Positions 35,507 to 44,904 of a DNA stretch of 64,000 bases are shown in pieces. Location: positions 434,001 to 498,000 of the forward strand of contig NZ_JALJCK010000005.1 of assembly GCF_022899355.1 (NCBI RefSeq), read 5' to 3'. The notes under the pieces are model-generated. The model was not told where the DNA came from and searched no databases. It saw nothing but the letters and a program-made list of their open reading frames with translations. Positions within the stretch are counted from its first letter, which is position 1; each line of letters begins with the position of its first letter. Both the position numbers and the translations under genes were made by a program. The stretch comes from Shinella yambaruensis (lineage in GTDB: Bacteria > Pseudomonadota > Alphaproteobacteria > Rhizobiales > Rhizobiaceae).

Positions 35507-36229
35507 TCAGGCGGCGTACCAGAGCTTGCCGAGGTTCGGGATCTGGTCCTTCAGGCCGACAGCGCGCAGCGCCCGCCAGAGCGTCGCCTGGTTGCTCGAC
35601 ACGACGGCCGCACCCGTATCCATTTCGAGATAGGGGAGGATCGGGAAGGTGCGGTAGGTGCCGCAGGAAATCAGGATCGCGTCGCACGTGCCGGCGGCCT
35701 TGAAAGCCTCTTTGCCCAGCTTGTAGGCGCTGTCGGCGTCATGCACGCTGGCATCGAAGGGATCGGTGATCTGGAGGCCCAGCATGGAGGCGATCTTGAA
35801 GCCCTTGGCCTCCATGAAGGCGCCCATCTTCTCGTTGACCTCGTCGGAATAGATCGTCGCGACGGCGATCGAGGTCGCACCCAGCGCCTTCAGCGCATCC
35901 ATCTGCGCCGCCATCATCGTGATGGCCGGAATGCCGGTTTCCGCCTCGATCTGGGCGCAGACCTCCTCGTCGTGGCCGACGCCGCGCAGGAACGTGCCCG
36001 GCGCGCCGCACTGGACGATGAGATCCACCTTGGCGGTCGCCAGCTGGCGCGAGGCCTCCAGCACCTGCGACATCATCACCTTGAGGCCGTCCTCGTCGAC
36101 CCGCGGCACGATGGTCCGGGCATCGGCGAAGGCGACGCCGACGGGCGCCACCGACCGCCATTCCTCGGCTCCCTCGATCGCCGTCGCCGGCCTCATCTGC
36201 CCGATACGCGCGCGCCAACCTAACATCAT
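35507..36229 (-). CDS. Asp/Glu racemase-superfamily protein (maleate isomerase / arylmalonate decarboxylase-like)
   Basis: The protein has 240 residues, with GAGGAG nine bases before the ATG. The two catalytic cysteines expected for the superfamily appear in LIVQCGAPGTF (first half) and ILISCGTYRT (second half). The N-terminus LGWRARIGQMRPAT and the middle IPAITMMAAQMDALKALGATSIAVATIY fit the maleate cis-trans isomerase/arylmalonate decarboxylase group rather than true amino-acid racemases. It is the second gene of the operon, between the peptide-type binding protein and its permeases. The reaction could be cis-trans isomerisation of a dicarboxylate, racemisation or decarboxylation; sequence alone does not choose. 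Confidence 0.88.
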   Translation of the reverse strand: MMLGWRARIGQMRPATAIEGAEEWRSVAPVGVAFADARTIVPRVDEDGLKVMMSQVLEASRQLATAKVDLIVQCGAPGTFLRGVGHDEEVCAQIEAETGIPAITMMAAQMDALKALGATSIAVATIYSDEVNEKMGAFMEAKGFKIASMLGLQITDPFDASVHDADSAYKLGKEAFKAAGTCDAILISCGTYRTFPILPYLEMDTGAAVVSSNQATLWRALRAVGLKDQIPNLGKLWYAA

Positions 36230-36270
36230 CTGTGTATTCTCCTCTTTCAAATCCTAATTAAAACAGCAGG

Positions 36271-37860
36271 TTACTTTACCTGGATGCGGGGGTAGTCGAT
36301 GAAGACGGACCTTGCCGGCAGGACGCCGCCGACACGGGCGCTCAGCACGCGCGGCAGGCGATCCTGGTAGAGGAAGATCCACGGGCTATCGTCGGCAATG
36401 CGTTCGGCCGCCTGCCGATAGAGGTCGAGGCGCCTGGCCTCGTCGCTTTCGCCGCGCGCCTCGGTGAAGAGCCGGTCGGCCTCGGCATTGGTGAACCAGC
36501 CGCGATTGACGCCGCGTGGCGGCTGCTGGTCGCCGGCGAACATGCGCTCCAGCCAGTAGGCGCTGTCGGCACCGGTCGTCCAGCCGTTGAACGAGCCCTG
36601 GACGTCATCCTTGTAACCAGGCCCCTCGGTCGAGACGAGCGTCGCGAATTCCAGGAACTGCGGCTCCAGCGTGATGCCGACCTCGCCGAGATCCTGCTGC
36701 AGGAGAGCGATGACTTCGGAGGCCTGGCCGAAACCGGGGCCGCTGTTCGGCGCCATCAGCTTGATGGTGACGCCGGTCGAGAAACCGGCCTCGGCCAGCA
36801 GCGCCTTCGCCTTCGCCGGATCATAGGCATAGGTCGATCCGGTCGTGCCCGGCAGCTCGTTGCCCGAAGGCACCGGACCGCCGAGCGGCGTGACCTGCCC
36901 GTTGAGCAGGGCCGCCAGGTTGTCGCGGTTGACCGCGTAGTTCAGCGCCTGGCGAAACAGCTTGTTGTCCGTGTACTGCGCCTTGGTGTTGAGCCGCACG
37001 AAATACTGGTTCGCCGGCTCGGGATACTGGACCTGCAGGCTGGGATCGACGGACAGCTGGGCGATCTGCTGCGAGCTTGCGCTCGGGATGATGTCGACCT
37101 GGCCGGTCTGCATGGCGATCGCCATGGCGGTCGGGTCGGTCACGGGCCGAAAGATGAGGGTATCGACGGCGGCCGCGCCACCCCAATAGGCGTCGTTCCG
37201 CTTCAGGTCGAGCTGCTGCCCCTGCCGGAAGGCCTCCAGCCGGAAGGGGCCGGTTCCGACGGGGTTCAACCCCATCGCGTCCCCCTTGTGGGCGGCCATC
37301 GCCGTCGGGCTGATGATGCCGGAGCGCCGGTCGCTGAGAAGGCGCAGCAGACCCGAAAACGGCTCCTTCACCTTGATCTCGAAGGTCTGCGCATCGATCG
37401 CCGCCGTACCGGCTATCCAGCGGGTCAGGAAGGTCATGTTGCCGGCGGCGCGCTCGTCATAGAGCGGCGAGGCCTTGTCCATGATCCTGGCAAAATTCGC
37501 CTGAACGGCTTCCGCGTTGAAATCCGTGCCGTCATGGAACTTGACGCCGGAGCGCAGCGTGAAGCGGTAGACGAGGCCGTCATCGCTCACCGTCCAGCTT
37601 TCGGCGAGGCTGCCCTTCAGCGCAGGCGCCGTGTCGGTCACAACCGAAAGATCCTCGCGGACGAGCGGATCGTAGATCGCGTCGATCACCCGAAGACCCG
37701 GCGTGCCGGTCATGCGGTGCGGATCCAGCGGCGGTATGGCGCCTTCCGAACCGATGACGACAGTCTGCGCCAGCGCGGAAACCGGCGCCACGAGGGCGGA
37801 ACTGGCGACAAGGCAAGCGAGGGCCGTCGCCAGGCGGCGTTTCGTCAACATATTCAACAT
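36271..37860 (-). CDS. peptide-type ABC transporter substrate-binding protein (family 5, DppA-like)
   Basis: The 529-residue periplasmic protein has the signal KRRLATALACLVASSALVAPVSALAQ. The mature domain shows the family 5 pattern LAESWTVSDDGLVYRFTLRSGVKFHDGT, NPVGTGPFRLEAFRQGQQLDL, KLFRQALNYAVNRDNL and the C-terminal AERIADDSPWIFLYQ. Family members carry di- and oligopeptides, nickel, glutathione, opines and glycosides. It is the first gene of the long minus operon and faces the LysR gene across a 153-nt regulatory gap, so it should be strongly induced by the pathway substrate. Confidence 0.95.
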   Translation of the reverse strand: MLNMLTKRRLATALACLVASSALVAPVSALAQTVVIGSEGAIPPLDPHRMTGTPGLRVIDAIYDPLVREDLSVVTDTAPALKGSLAESWTVSDDGLVYRFTLRSGVKFHDGTDFNAEAVQANFARIMDKASPLYDERAAGNMTFLTRWIAGTAAIDAQTFEIKVKEPFSGLLRLLSDRRSGIISPTAMAAHKGDAMGLNPVGTGPFRLEAFRQGQQLDLKRNDAYWGGAAAVDTLIFRPVTDPTAMAIAMQTGQVDIIPSASSQQIAQLSVDPSLQVQYPEPANQYFVRLNTKAQYTDNKLFRQALNYAVNRDNLAALLNGQVTPLGGPVPSGNELPGTTGSTYAYDPAKAKALLAEAGFSTGVTIKLMAPNSGPGFGQASEVIALLQQDLGEVGITLEPQFLEFATLVSTEGPGYKDDVQGSFNGWTTGADSAYWLERMFAGDQQPPRGVNRGWFTNAEADRLFTEARGESDEARRLDLYRQAAERIADDSPWIFLYQDRLPRVLSARVGGVLPARSVFIDYPRIQVK

Positions 37861-38013
37861 CCTGTTCCCCTTGTTGGTTGGGTTTCTTCCGCGCCGAGGA
37901 TGAGTGGCTGCGACCCGTGGCCATCATTAAAGGTGCCAGGGTTCAATAAATCAAATTGAAAAACTTTCCGGATTGATCACAATGATCTATAAATAAACGT
38001 CTGGAGATACTCG
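37861..38013. promoter_or_regulatory. divergent regulatory region with two LysR-type binding-site candidates
   Basis: This AT-rich gap separates the transporter operon from the LysR gene. TTCAAT-N7-ATTGAA (37942-37960) is an inverted repeat that also fits the T-N11-A LysR box, and GATCA-caa-TGATC (37975-37987) is a second dyad closer to the lysR start. Two sites spaced about three helical turns apart would suit the usual recognition/activation site pair. Confidence 0.6.
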
Positions 38014-39009
38014 ATGGCCGGCCCACAACCACAGGCTCTGCCCTCCCCGTCCTACACCGCGACCATCCGCCACCTGCGGGCGTTCCTCAGCGTCGCGAAA
38101 CATCGTAGTTTCACGCGCGCGGCCACGGAGCTGCATCTGTCGCAGCCTTCGCTGACCATGACGATCCAGCAGCTGGAGGACATCGTCGGGGGAACGCTGT
38201 TCGACCGGACGACGCGCAACGTGATCCTGACGCAGGAGGGAACCGATCTCTTCCCGGTCGCCGAACGCGTCGTCGACGATTTCGACCTGGCGATCCGCAA
38301 CATCCGGCTGACGGCCTCGAGCCGCAACAGCTGCATCCGCGTCGGCGTCGTCAGCTCGATCGCGACCAAGATCATGCCCCGCATCCTGGAAGGCTTCCTC
38401 GCCTCCCGGCCGGGCCTACGCGTCCAGCTGCGCGAGGGAAACTCGAACGACGTGCGCCGGCTCGTGCGGCGCAACGAGGTGGACATCGGCTTTGCCAGCA
38501 TGGACGGTCCCGATGCCGAGCTCGTGTTCAAGCCGCTGTTCAGGGACCAGCTCGGCCTTTTCCTTCGCCACACGCATCCCCTGCACGCCGCCGCGAAGGA
38601 TGGCGTGCTGCGCTGGGCCGACCTTGCCAACCACAATTTCGTCGGCCTGACGCTGGACACGGCGACCGGCCCGATCCTCTCGCAGATGGAGCACCTTCCC
38701 GAATCCATCCGCGTGCCGAAATACGAGGTGTCGACCTATCCGACGCTCTGGGCACTCATCGAAAACGGCCTCGGCATCACCACCGCGCCGGCGCTGGCGG
38801 CGGAGTTCCTTCCAGACAACCGCATCGCCTTCCTCGGGCTCACCGATCCGGTCGCGTGGCGCAGCGTTTATATTGTCAGCCGGCTCGGGCGCGCCTTCCC
38901 TCCGATGGTAACTGCCCTCGTGAAAACGGTCGAGGCGGAACTTGCCGCGATTTCCAACGGCCATTCAAGGATCACGACGTCCGGAATACCGGTTTCCGAA
39001 GAATGGTAA
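38014..39009 (+). CDS. LysR family transcriptional regulator
   Basis: The 331-residue LysR-type regulator has a winged HTH at residues ~18-78 (IRHLRAFLSVAKHRSFTRAA, then LHLSQPSLTMTIQQLE and FDRTTRNVILT), followed by a periplasmic-binding-like effector domain with RVGVVSSIATKIMPRILEGF and VDIGFASMDGP. The ATG at 38014 follows GGAG. It is divergent from the 12-gene operon 24523-37860 and is its likely activator. It ends 6 bp from the stop of the convergent flavoprotein gene. Confidence 0.94.
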   Translation: MAGPQPQALPSPSYTATIRHLRAFLSVAKHRSFTRAATELHLSQPSLTMTIQQLEDIVGGTLFDRTTRNVILTQEGTDLFPVAERVVDDFDLAIRNIRLTASSRNSCIRVGVVSSIATKIMPRILEGFLASRPGLRVQLREGNSNDVRRLVRRNEVDIGFASMDGPDAELVFKPLFRDQLGLFLRHTHPLHAAAKDGVLRWADLANHNFVGLTLDTATGPILSQMEHLPESIRVPKYEVSTYPTLWALIENGLGITTAPALAAEFLPDNRIAFLGLTDPVAWRSVYIVSRLGRAFPPMVTALVKTVEAELAAISNGHSRITTSGIPVSEEW

Positions 39010-39015
39010 CCGCAG

Positions 39016-40140
39016 CTATGAAAAACGCTCCGGCCTGAAAGTCGCGAGCATCGGATGCTCGGCACCCGTCGCAACCTCGTAGGCGAGCAGTTCACCGACG
39101 ATGAGGCCGAGCGTTGCGCCGCTATGGCTGAAGGCAACATAATAGCCGGGAATGGCCTTGAGCGCGCCGATCACCGGCTCGCCATCGCCGGGGATCGGCT
39201 TGCCGCCAACGCCGATGGAGGCGACTTCGAGCTTTGGGTTGCCGTCCATCACCTTCGCGGCCTCGGCAAGCAGGGCGTCCACCACGGCTTCGTCAATGTC
39301 ATACCCGCCGTCAGGACGCAGCCTGAGGCCTTCGTCCGCCGCCCAGTCGGCATCCAGCGAGAAGGTGCCGCCCGGCGCCGGGCGCACGGCGACGCGCGGC
39401 GTGTTGAGGACGGCGCGCAGCGGATGGGCGAGCGGCTTCGTCTGCACGAGGAGGGCGATCGGGGTATCGTCGCCAATCAGCTGGCCGCTTTCCGCCGCCA
39501 TTCGCGGCACGGCGGGTCCTGTTGCGAGCACGACGGCATCGGCCTTGAAACGGCCACCTGTCGCCGTCTCCGCCCCGACGGCGCAGCCGCCTTCGACCGT
39601 CACCCGCGCAGCCCCCTGATCCGTCACCAGCGTGCCGCCGAGCAGCGAAAACTCCTCGAGAAGCACGCCGATCAGCGCCGGCAGATCGACCCAGCCTTCG
39701 CCCGGATTGAAGATCGCACCCTGGGGCGCGATCGCGCGCGCATCGACGCCCGGTGTGAGGCGGGCGATCTCGCCGGCGGCAAGCCGCTGCGCGTCATAGG
39801 CCAGCGATACTTCGTGGCGATAGGCCGCGTCGATCTCGTTGCGCTCGTCGTCAGCATCCCAGGTCAGGCCACCGTCGAAACGAAGCCAGTCCGTATCGGG
39901 GCGTTGCGCGAAAAGGGTGCGGTAGCGGTCGATGCCAGCCATGCGCAGGCGGTGATAGGGCTCCGAGCGCATGCGCGCCGAGTTCAGCCAGGAGAGCGAG
40001 CGGCCGGAGGCGCCATTGGCCGGCGGACCATCGTTGAGGATCGTCACGCGGATGCCGCGGCGGGCGAGCTGGACGCCGGTGGAAACGCCGAAGATGCCGG
40101 CGCCGATGATGACTGCCGAGGAGATGGTGTTGTCTGTCAT
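39016..40140 (-). CDS. FAD-dependent oxidoreductase (D-amino-acid-oxidase family)
   Basis: The ~374-residue DAO-family flavoenzyme has the N-terminal AVIIGAGIFGVSTGVQLARRGIRVT Rossmann motif, then GASGRSLSWLNSARM and the C-terminal FAD-contact VAFSHSGATLGLIVGELLAYEV. Family members oxidise C-N bonds of amino acids, sarcosine, glycine or fructosyl-amino acids. No flavin-binding SGGC/SFCC motif is obvious, so flavin attachment is uncertain. The start is ambiguous (40140 or 40167). It is the last gene of the minus operon below the GAGACCGGTCTC operators, with an amino-acid transporter. Given the Frl-like genes next door, an Amadori- or opine-type secondary amine is an attractive but unproven substrate. 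Confidence 0.9.
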   Translation of the reverse strand: MTDNTISSAVIIGAGIFGVSTGVQLARRGIRVTILNDGPPANGASGRSLSWLNSARMRSEPYHRLRMAGIDRYRTLFAQRPDTDWLRFDGGLTWDADDERNEIDAAYRHEVSLAYDAQRLAAGEIARLTPGVDARAIAPQGAIFNPGEGWVDLPALIGVLLEEFSLLGGTLVTDQGAARVTVEGGCAVGAETATGGRFKADAVVLATGPAVPRMAAESGQLIGDDTPIALLVQTKPLAHPLRAVLNTPRVAVRPAPGGTFSLDADWAADEGLRLRPDGGYDIDEAVVDALLAEAAKVMDGNPKLEVASIGVGGKPIPGDGEPVIGALKAIPGYYVAFSHSGATLGLIVGELLAYEVATGAEHPMLATFRPERFS

Positions 40141-40185
40141 GGGGGTGTCTTTCAATCGGTTGGTCATGCAGATGGAGCGAGCGGT

Positions 40186-41193
40186 TCAGGGCGCTTCCCA
40201 GCGGCCGTGGGCGGCAGAGCGGAACAGTGCGTCGATGGCCCTCATGTTGGCGATCGCATCGTCCAGCCCCGTTTCGAGCGGCTTGCCGGAGAGAACGGCT
40301 TCGGCGAAAGCGTCGGCCTGCTCGCGGTACTGGTCGACCGGCCCGATGGCGATCTCCTCGCGCCCGCCGCCGGCAAGGTCGCGCCCATCGTCGAGGACGA
40401 GCACAGTCGGCTCGTCGGCTGGTGCATTAAAGGGGACGGGGATGTCCAGGCGTCCGCGCGTTCCGAGCACCGTCACCTTCTGCGTGAGGGCAAGCTGCGT
40501 GGAGCAGGTGAAGGCGAGCTGCCGCCCTCCGGGAAACGCCAGCAGCCCGCTCGTCAGCCGGTCCGTGCCGAAGACCGGATCGCGCTCCATGAGTGCGATC
40601 GCCCGCAACGGTTCGGCATCGAACAGGAAACGGGCCGTGTTGATGGCGTAGCATCCGACATCGAACAGGCCGCCCCCGCCGATATCTGCCTGGTTGCGCA
40701 CATTCTGCGGGTCGTCGAGATAGTAGGAGAAGATCGTCTGAATGGCCCTGACCTCGCCGAGTCGCCCCTCGGCAATCAGCGCGCGCGCCTTTTTCCATTG
40801 CGGGTGATGGCGCACCATGAATGCCTCGGCGACGGGCAGGCCGACGGCTTCCTGCACGGCCGCAAGCTTCATGGCCTGCGCAGCATCGAGTGCGATGGGC
40901 TTTTCGCACAGCACCGGCTTGCCCTGCTCCAGCGCCCTGATCGTCATGGGCACATGCAGGTGATTGGGCAGCGGATTGTAGATCGCGTCGATGTCCGGAT
41001 CGGCCAGCATGGCCTCATAGTCGCCGTAGGCCTTGGCGATGCCGAAGCGCGCCGCCATCGCCGTCGCCCTGTCCGGATCGCGCGAGGCGATCGCCTCGAC
41101 CCGCCCCAGGCGGCTCGACTGAATGGCGGGAATGACCGCCTTGGCGGCAATGCCCGCGCAGCCGAGGATGCCCCATCGTATCGTTCGTGTCAT
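40186..41193 (-). CDS. Gfo/Idh/MocA family oxidoreductase
   Basis: The 335-residue NAD(P)-binding protein has the N-terminal WGILGCAGIAAKAVIPAIQSS and NPLPNHLHVPMTIRALEQGKPVLCEKPIA, which contains the family EKP Lys, then GGGLFDVGCYAINTARFLF at the start of the second domain with the conserved D..CY..N pattern. Such enzymes oxidise sugars, inositols, rhizopine (MocA) or related polyols. It lies between the transporter gene and the DAO-family gene, in an operon controlled by the LacI at 43834. The substrate is unknown; a sugar moiety freed from a glycated or opine-like compound would fit. Confidence 0.94.
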   Translation of the reverse strand: MTRTIRWGILGCAGIAAKAVIPAIQSSRLGRVEAIASRDPDRATAMAARFGIAKAYGDYEAMLADPDIDAIYNPLPNHLHVPMTIRALEQGKPVLCEKPIALDAAQAMKLAAVQEAVGLPVAEAFMVRHHPQWKKARALIAEGRLGEVRAIQTIFSYYLDDPQNVRNQADIGGGGLFDVGCYAINTARFLFDAEPLRAIALMERDPVFGTDRLTSGLLAFPGGRQLAFTCSTQLALTQKVTVLGTRGRLDIPVPFNAPADEPTVLVLDDGRDLAGGGREEIAIGPVDQYREQADAFAEAVLSGKPLETGLDDAIANMRAIDALFRSAAHGRWEAP

Positions 41194-41206
41194 CGTGTCT
41201 CCTCGT

Positions 41207-42715
41207 TCAAAGGACTTCCGCGAGGAAACGCCGCAGGCGTGGGCTCTCAGGGTTGTCGAAGATCGCCTCGGGCGTGCCTGCCTCCACCACGCGCCCCTCA
41301 TCCATGAAGACGACCTGGTCGGCAACGCGGCGGGCGAAGCCCATCTCGTGCGTGACGACGACCATGGTCATGCCGCGCTTGCCGAGGTCGGCCATCAGGT
41401 TGAGCACGCCCTTGACCAGTTCCGGATCGAGTGCGCTCGTCACCTCGTCGAAGAGTATGACCTCCGGCTCCATGGCGAGCGCGCGGGCGATGGCGACGCG
41501 CTGCTGCTGGCCGCCGGAAAGCCCGCCGGGGCGATGATGCTGGCGGCCCGCAAGGCCGACATCGGCAAGCCGCGCCTTGGCGATCCGCTCCGCTTCCGCC
41601 TTCGGCAGGCCCTTGATCTTCGTCAGCGACAGCATGACGTTTTCCAGCGCCGTGTGATCCGGGAAGAGGTTGAAGTGCTGGAAGACCATGCCGACACGCC
41701 GGCGGAGCCGCTCGGGCTTCATGGCGAGGATGCTGTCGCCGTCGAGAAGGATATCACCGCTCTTCGGCTCGACCAGCCGGTTCAGGCAGCGCAGCAGGGT
41801 GGACTTGCCGGAGCCGGACGGGCCGATAACGCAGGTGACGCTACCCGGCTTGACCGAAAGGTCCACGCCCTTCAGCACGTCGAGCTCACCATAGGCCATG
41901 CCGAGGTTGCGCACGTCGAGACTGCCGCCCTTGAAAGACGCTTCGGAAGCGCGGCCGGCGCCATCGAGTTCGCTGACCTCCTCAAGCCCGCTGGTGACGG
42001 CTGCCGGGCGCTGCTTGCCGAGCCGCAGGCGGTTGTCGATCGCGTTGACGACGTGGGTAAGCGGCACGGTCACGACGAGATAGAAGACGCCGGCAAGAAG
42101 GAGCGGCGAAAGATTGCCGGTCACCACCGCCTGGTCCTGGCCGACGCGAAAGATCTCGCGCTCGGAGGCGAGCAAGCCGAGGAAGTAGACGAGACTCGAA
42201 TCCTTCACGTTGCCGATGAACTGGTTGACGAGGGCCGGCAGCACGCGCCGCACGCCCTGCGGCACGACGATGAGCCGCATGCCTTGCCCGTAGCTCATCG
42301 ACAGCGCCCGGCAGGCCTCCATCTGGCCCCGGTCGACGCTCTGGATCCCCGAGCGAAAGATCTCGCCGATATAGGCGCCGGCGATCAGGCTGAGCGCCAG
42401 GATGCCAAGCGGATAGGGCGAGGGGCCGAACAGCTCGCGGCCGATGCGCGCAAAACCCTGCCCGATCAACAGGATGGTAACGATAGCCGGCAGACCGCGA
42501 AAGACATCCGTGTAGATTCGGGCGGGGATGCGCAGCCACGGCGAGCGGGAAATGCCCATGATGGCGAGCACCATGCCGATGATGATGCCGAGCACCGTCG
42601 AGGCCGCAGCAAGGATCAGCGTGTTCTTGAGACCGACCGTGATCATGGTCGGCAGCACTTCGGCCATCGCGTTCCAGTCGAGGAAGCTGCGGCGCAGGTT
42701 TTCAAGCCAGTTCAT
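41207..42715 (-). CDS. amino-acid ABC transporter: permease fused to ATPase
   Basis: One 502-residue chain joins a HisM/GlnP-type permease (~1-235, with [20 protein letters not shown], the coupling loop [25 protein letters not shown] and about five helices) to a HisP/GlnQ-type ATPase (~260-502, with [51 protein letters not shown] and [16 protein letters not shown]). Walker B reads DEV rather than DEP. Natural permease-ATPase fusions of polar amino-acid importers are known but uncommon. The ATG at 42715 was chosen over upstream in-frame TTG codons. It works with the binding protein encoded 56 nt upstream. Confidence 0.94.
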   Translation of the reverse strand: MNWLENLRRSFLDWNAMAEVLPTMITVGLKNTLILAAASTVLGIIIGMVLAIMGISRSPWLRIPARIYTDVFRGLPAIVTILLIGQGFARIGRELFGPSPYPLGILALSLIAGAYIGEIFRSGIQSVDRGQMEACRALSMSYGQGMRLIVVPQGVRRVLPALVNQFIGNVKDSSLVYFLGLLASEREIFRVGQDQAVVTGNLSPLLLAGVFYLVVTVPLTHVVNAIDNRLRLGKQRPAAVTSGLEEVSELDGAGRASEASFKGGSLDVRNLGMAYGELDVLKGVDLSVKPGSVTCVIGPSGSGKSTLLRCLNRLVEPKSGDILLDGDSILAMKPERLRRRVGMVFQHFNLFPDHTALENVMLSLTKIKGLPKAEAERIAKARLADVGLAGRQHHRPGGLSGGQQQRVAIARALAMEPEVILFDEVTSALDPELVKGVLNLMADLGKRGMTMVVVTHEMGFARRVADQVVFMDEGRVVEAGTPEAIFDNPESPRLRRFLAEVL

Positions 42716-42771
42716 CAACAAGGCCCTTCAGGGAAAGGCCACCCCGGCCGCAGCCGGGGCGGCAGCCGGCG

Positions 42772-43608
42772 TCACGTCTTGGGGAGGTATTCAGCCGGCA
42801 TCGGCGTGCCGGGGAACCACTTCTCGTGGATCTTCTTCCAGGTTCCGTCCTGCATGGCGTCATGCAGCGCCTTGTTCAGCGCCTCGCGCAGCTTGTCGTT
42901 GCCCTTGCGCACGACGAAGCCGGCCGGTGCGTCGAAGCTCGGGATGTTGACCGCGATCGTCAACTCGGGATAGCGGCCCGAATAGTCCTTCGCCGCCTCG
43001 TAATCGAGGAAATGCGCGTCCACGGTGCCGTTGTTGAGCGCGGCGACGGCCGAATTGTTGTCGGGGAACTTGACGAGATCGGCGCCCGCGAAATTCTTCT
43101 CGGCGTAAATCTCCTGCAGCGTGCCCTGCACGACGCCGAGACGCTTGCCCTGCAGGCTGGCGGCGTCCTTGATCGCGGCGTCCGGCGTCAGGATCGATAG
43201 ATAGCCTGCGAGATATCCGTCGGTGAAATCGACCGTCTCCTTGCGCTTGTCCGTCGTGCCGATCGCGGCCGCCGCGACGTCGAAGCGGCTGTTGGCGACC
43301 GACGGCATCAGCGCGGCGAATTCCTGGCCGGTGAAGATCACCTGTTCCTTCTTGAAGCCGATACGCTCGGCGACGTTGAGGAAGAGCTCTATGTCGAAGC
43401 CGGTGAAGTTGCCGTCGGAGGTGGTGAAGGCATAGGGCTTGGCATCGCCCATCGTGCCAACGCTGATGACGGCAGGATCGATCAGGCCAAGCGGATTGTC
43501 GGCGGCGGCAGCCGGCATCGCGGCGCCGGCCAGGACGCCGAGGGCGAGCGCGACGGCGGCGGCGCGCATTCGGGAAAGGGGGGAAGTGATGGCTTTGGAA
43601 AATCGCAT
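42772..43608 (-). CDS. amino-acid ABC transporter substrate-binding protein (family 3)
   Basis: The 278-residue periplasmic protein has the signal [22 protein letters not shown], with cleavage before ADNPLG. The family 3 pattern is seen in [42 protein letters not shown] (ligand-contact Arg/Asp region), [16 protein letters not shown] and the tail [17 protein letters not shown]. The ATG at 43608 follows AGAGGAGA. As first gene after the double GAGACCGGTCTC operator it should be tightly repressed without inducer. The ligand is likely a polar amino acid or amino-acid conjugate. Confidence 0.94.
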   Translation of the reverse strand: MRFSKAITSPLSRMRAAAVALALGVLAGAAMPAAAADNPLGLIDPAVISVGTMGDAKPYAFTTSDGNFTGFDIELFLNVAERIGFKKEQVIFTGQEFAALMPSVANSRFDVAAAAIGTTDKRKETVDFTDGYLAGYLSILTPDAAIKDAASLQGKRLGVVQGTLQEIYAEKNFAGADLVKFPDNNSAVAALNNGTVDAHFLDYEAAKDYSGRYPELTIAVNIPSFDAPAGFVVRKGNDKLREALNKALHDAMQDGTWKKIHEKWFPGTPMPAEYLPKT

Positions 43609-43732
43609 TGGTCTCGTCTCCTCTGGTGGTGGTGTCTGCAATGACTTCAAGGCGCACGGGTCCCACCCGGGCAGCGGCAACCCGCTGTCCGGCCCATGCC
43701 ATCTGCATGCCGGGATTCTGCTCTTCTCATTT

Positions 43733-43769
43733 TGAGACCGGTCTCATATTAAAAGAGACCGGTCTCTTT
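43733..43769. promoter_or_regulatory. tandem LacI operators GAGACCGGTCTC
   Basis: Two perfect palindromes lie 21 bp apart centre to centre: TGAGACCGGTCTCA (43733-43746) and AAAGAGACCGGTCTCTTT (43752-43769). Two helical turns place both repressors on the same DNA face. They lie between the divergent binding-protein gene (43608) and LacI gene (43834), and the TAATAT between them is a possible -10 for the minus operon. Confidence 0.88.
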
Positions 43770-43833
43770 GACGTTTCGCAATTGTTATCTTCGCATTTGC
43801 CAGTCGTCAATATCTCTTGTAAGGCTAGCGCCC

Positions 43834-44904
43834 ATGGACCAGAGCCCGCCCCGTTCCCCCTCCGTCACGGTTGCCGACGTCGCGCGCAAGGCAGGCGTCT
43901 CGAAGGCCACCGCCGCGCGCGTTCTGGGTGGCTACGGCACCGTGAGCGACCGGGTGCGCGATGCCGTGACCGCCGCCGCGCGCGCCCTTGACTACCAGCC
44001 GAACGAGCTCGCCCGCAGCATGACGACGGGCCGCTCCGGCACGATCGGCGTCGTGGTGGGCGACATCGAGAACCCGTTCTTCAGCCTCGCCATGCGGGGG
44101 ATCACCGATGTCGCCCGGCAGGCCGGCTTCACCGTCGTCCTCATCAATTCCGGCGAGGACGCCGAGGCGGAGAAGGCCGCGATCCGCACCCTGCTTGCCA
44201 AGCGGGTGGACGGCCTGATCGTCTCGCCGGCCAAGGAGAGCGATGTCGGCCATCTCAGGGAAGCCGCCCGCGCCGGCCGGCCGCTCGTCCTGCTCGACCG
44301 CGGCAGCGAAATGCTCGACGTCGACATGGTGATCGCCGACGACCGGCATGCCGCCGAGGGCATCACGCGCCGGCTCATCGCGCTCGGCCACCGGCGCATC
44401 GCCTATCTGACAGCCTGCGACACGCCGGACCACCGCTTTCGCACGCCGTCCGACATCAATACCGGCTCGGTGCGGCGGCGCATCCAGGGCTTTCTCGGCG
44501 TCTGTCGTGAGGCGGGCCTCGACGGAATGGAAGACCGGGTGCATGTTGGCGCCGTCACGCCGGAGCATACGCATCGCATCGTCACGGGGATGCTCCAGTC
44601 CTCGCAGCGCCCGACGGCGATCATCGCGTCGGACAGCGTGATCGGGCTCGAAGTGTTCAAGGTGTGCCGCGCGCTCGGCCTCAGCATACCGGACGACCTG
44701 TCGCTGGTGTCGTTCCACGATGCGGACTGGACGTCCGTCACCACACCACCCGTCACGGTGGTGCGCCAGCCCGTCTACCGTCTCGGCGAGACGGCGGCGA
44801 AGCTGCTGGTCGAGCGCTTGAACGGCAACCACGCGGAGGCGAGCCGCGTCGTCCTGCAGACGAAAGTCATCGAGCGCGCCTCCGTTGCCGAGGCGCCCGT
44901 CTAG
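43834..44904 (+). CDS. LacI family transcriptional regulator (GAGACCGGTCTC type)
   Basis: The 356-residue LacI-type repressor has the HTH TVADVARKAGVSKATAARVL (about residues 13-32), the hinge ELARSMTTGRSGTIGVVVGD and a sensor domain with MVIADDRHAAEGITRRLIALGHRRIAYL and AIIASDSVIGLEVFKV. The ATG at 43834 follows AAGG. It is similar over its N-terminal half to the LacI protein encoded at 53374-54462. The double operator just upstream implies autoregulation and control of the divergent transporter/oxidoreductase operon (39016-43608). Its TAG stop is part of the repeat at 44904. Confidence 0.95.
   Translation: MDQSPPRSPSVTVADVARKAGVSKATAARVLGGYGTVSDRVRDAVTAAARALDYQPNELARSMTTGRSGTIGVVVGDIENPFFSLAMRGITDVARQAGFTVVLINSGEDAEAEKAAIRTLLAKRVDGLIVSPAKESDVGHLREAARAGRPLVLLDRGSEMLDVDMVIADDRHAAEGITRRLIALGHRRIAYLTACDTPDHRFRTPSDINTGSVRRRIQGFLGVCREAGLDGMEDRVHVGAVTPEHTHRIVTGMLQSSQRPTAIIASDSVIGLEVFKVCRALGLSIPDDLSLVSFHDADWTSVTTPPVTVVRQPVYRLGETAAKLLVERLNGNHAEASRVVLQTKVIERASVAEAPV

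Noticed and set aside
39055-41307. 750-codon plus-strand open frame over the DAO and Gfo/Idh genes
   Set aside because: It crosses two well-supported minus genes and the gap between them and has no recognisable domain.
43733-43769. Insertion-sequence terminal repeats
   Set aside because: The palindromes are only 21 bp apart with no transposase nearby, and their position between lacI and its target operon fits operators.
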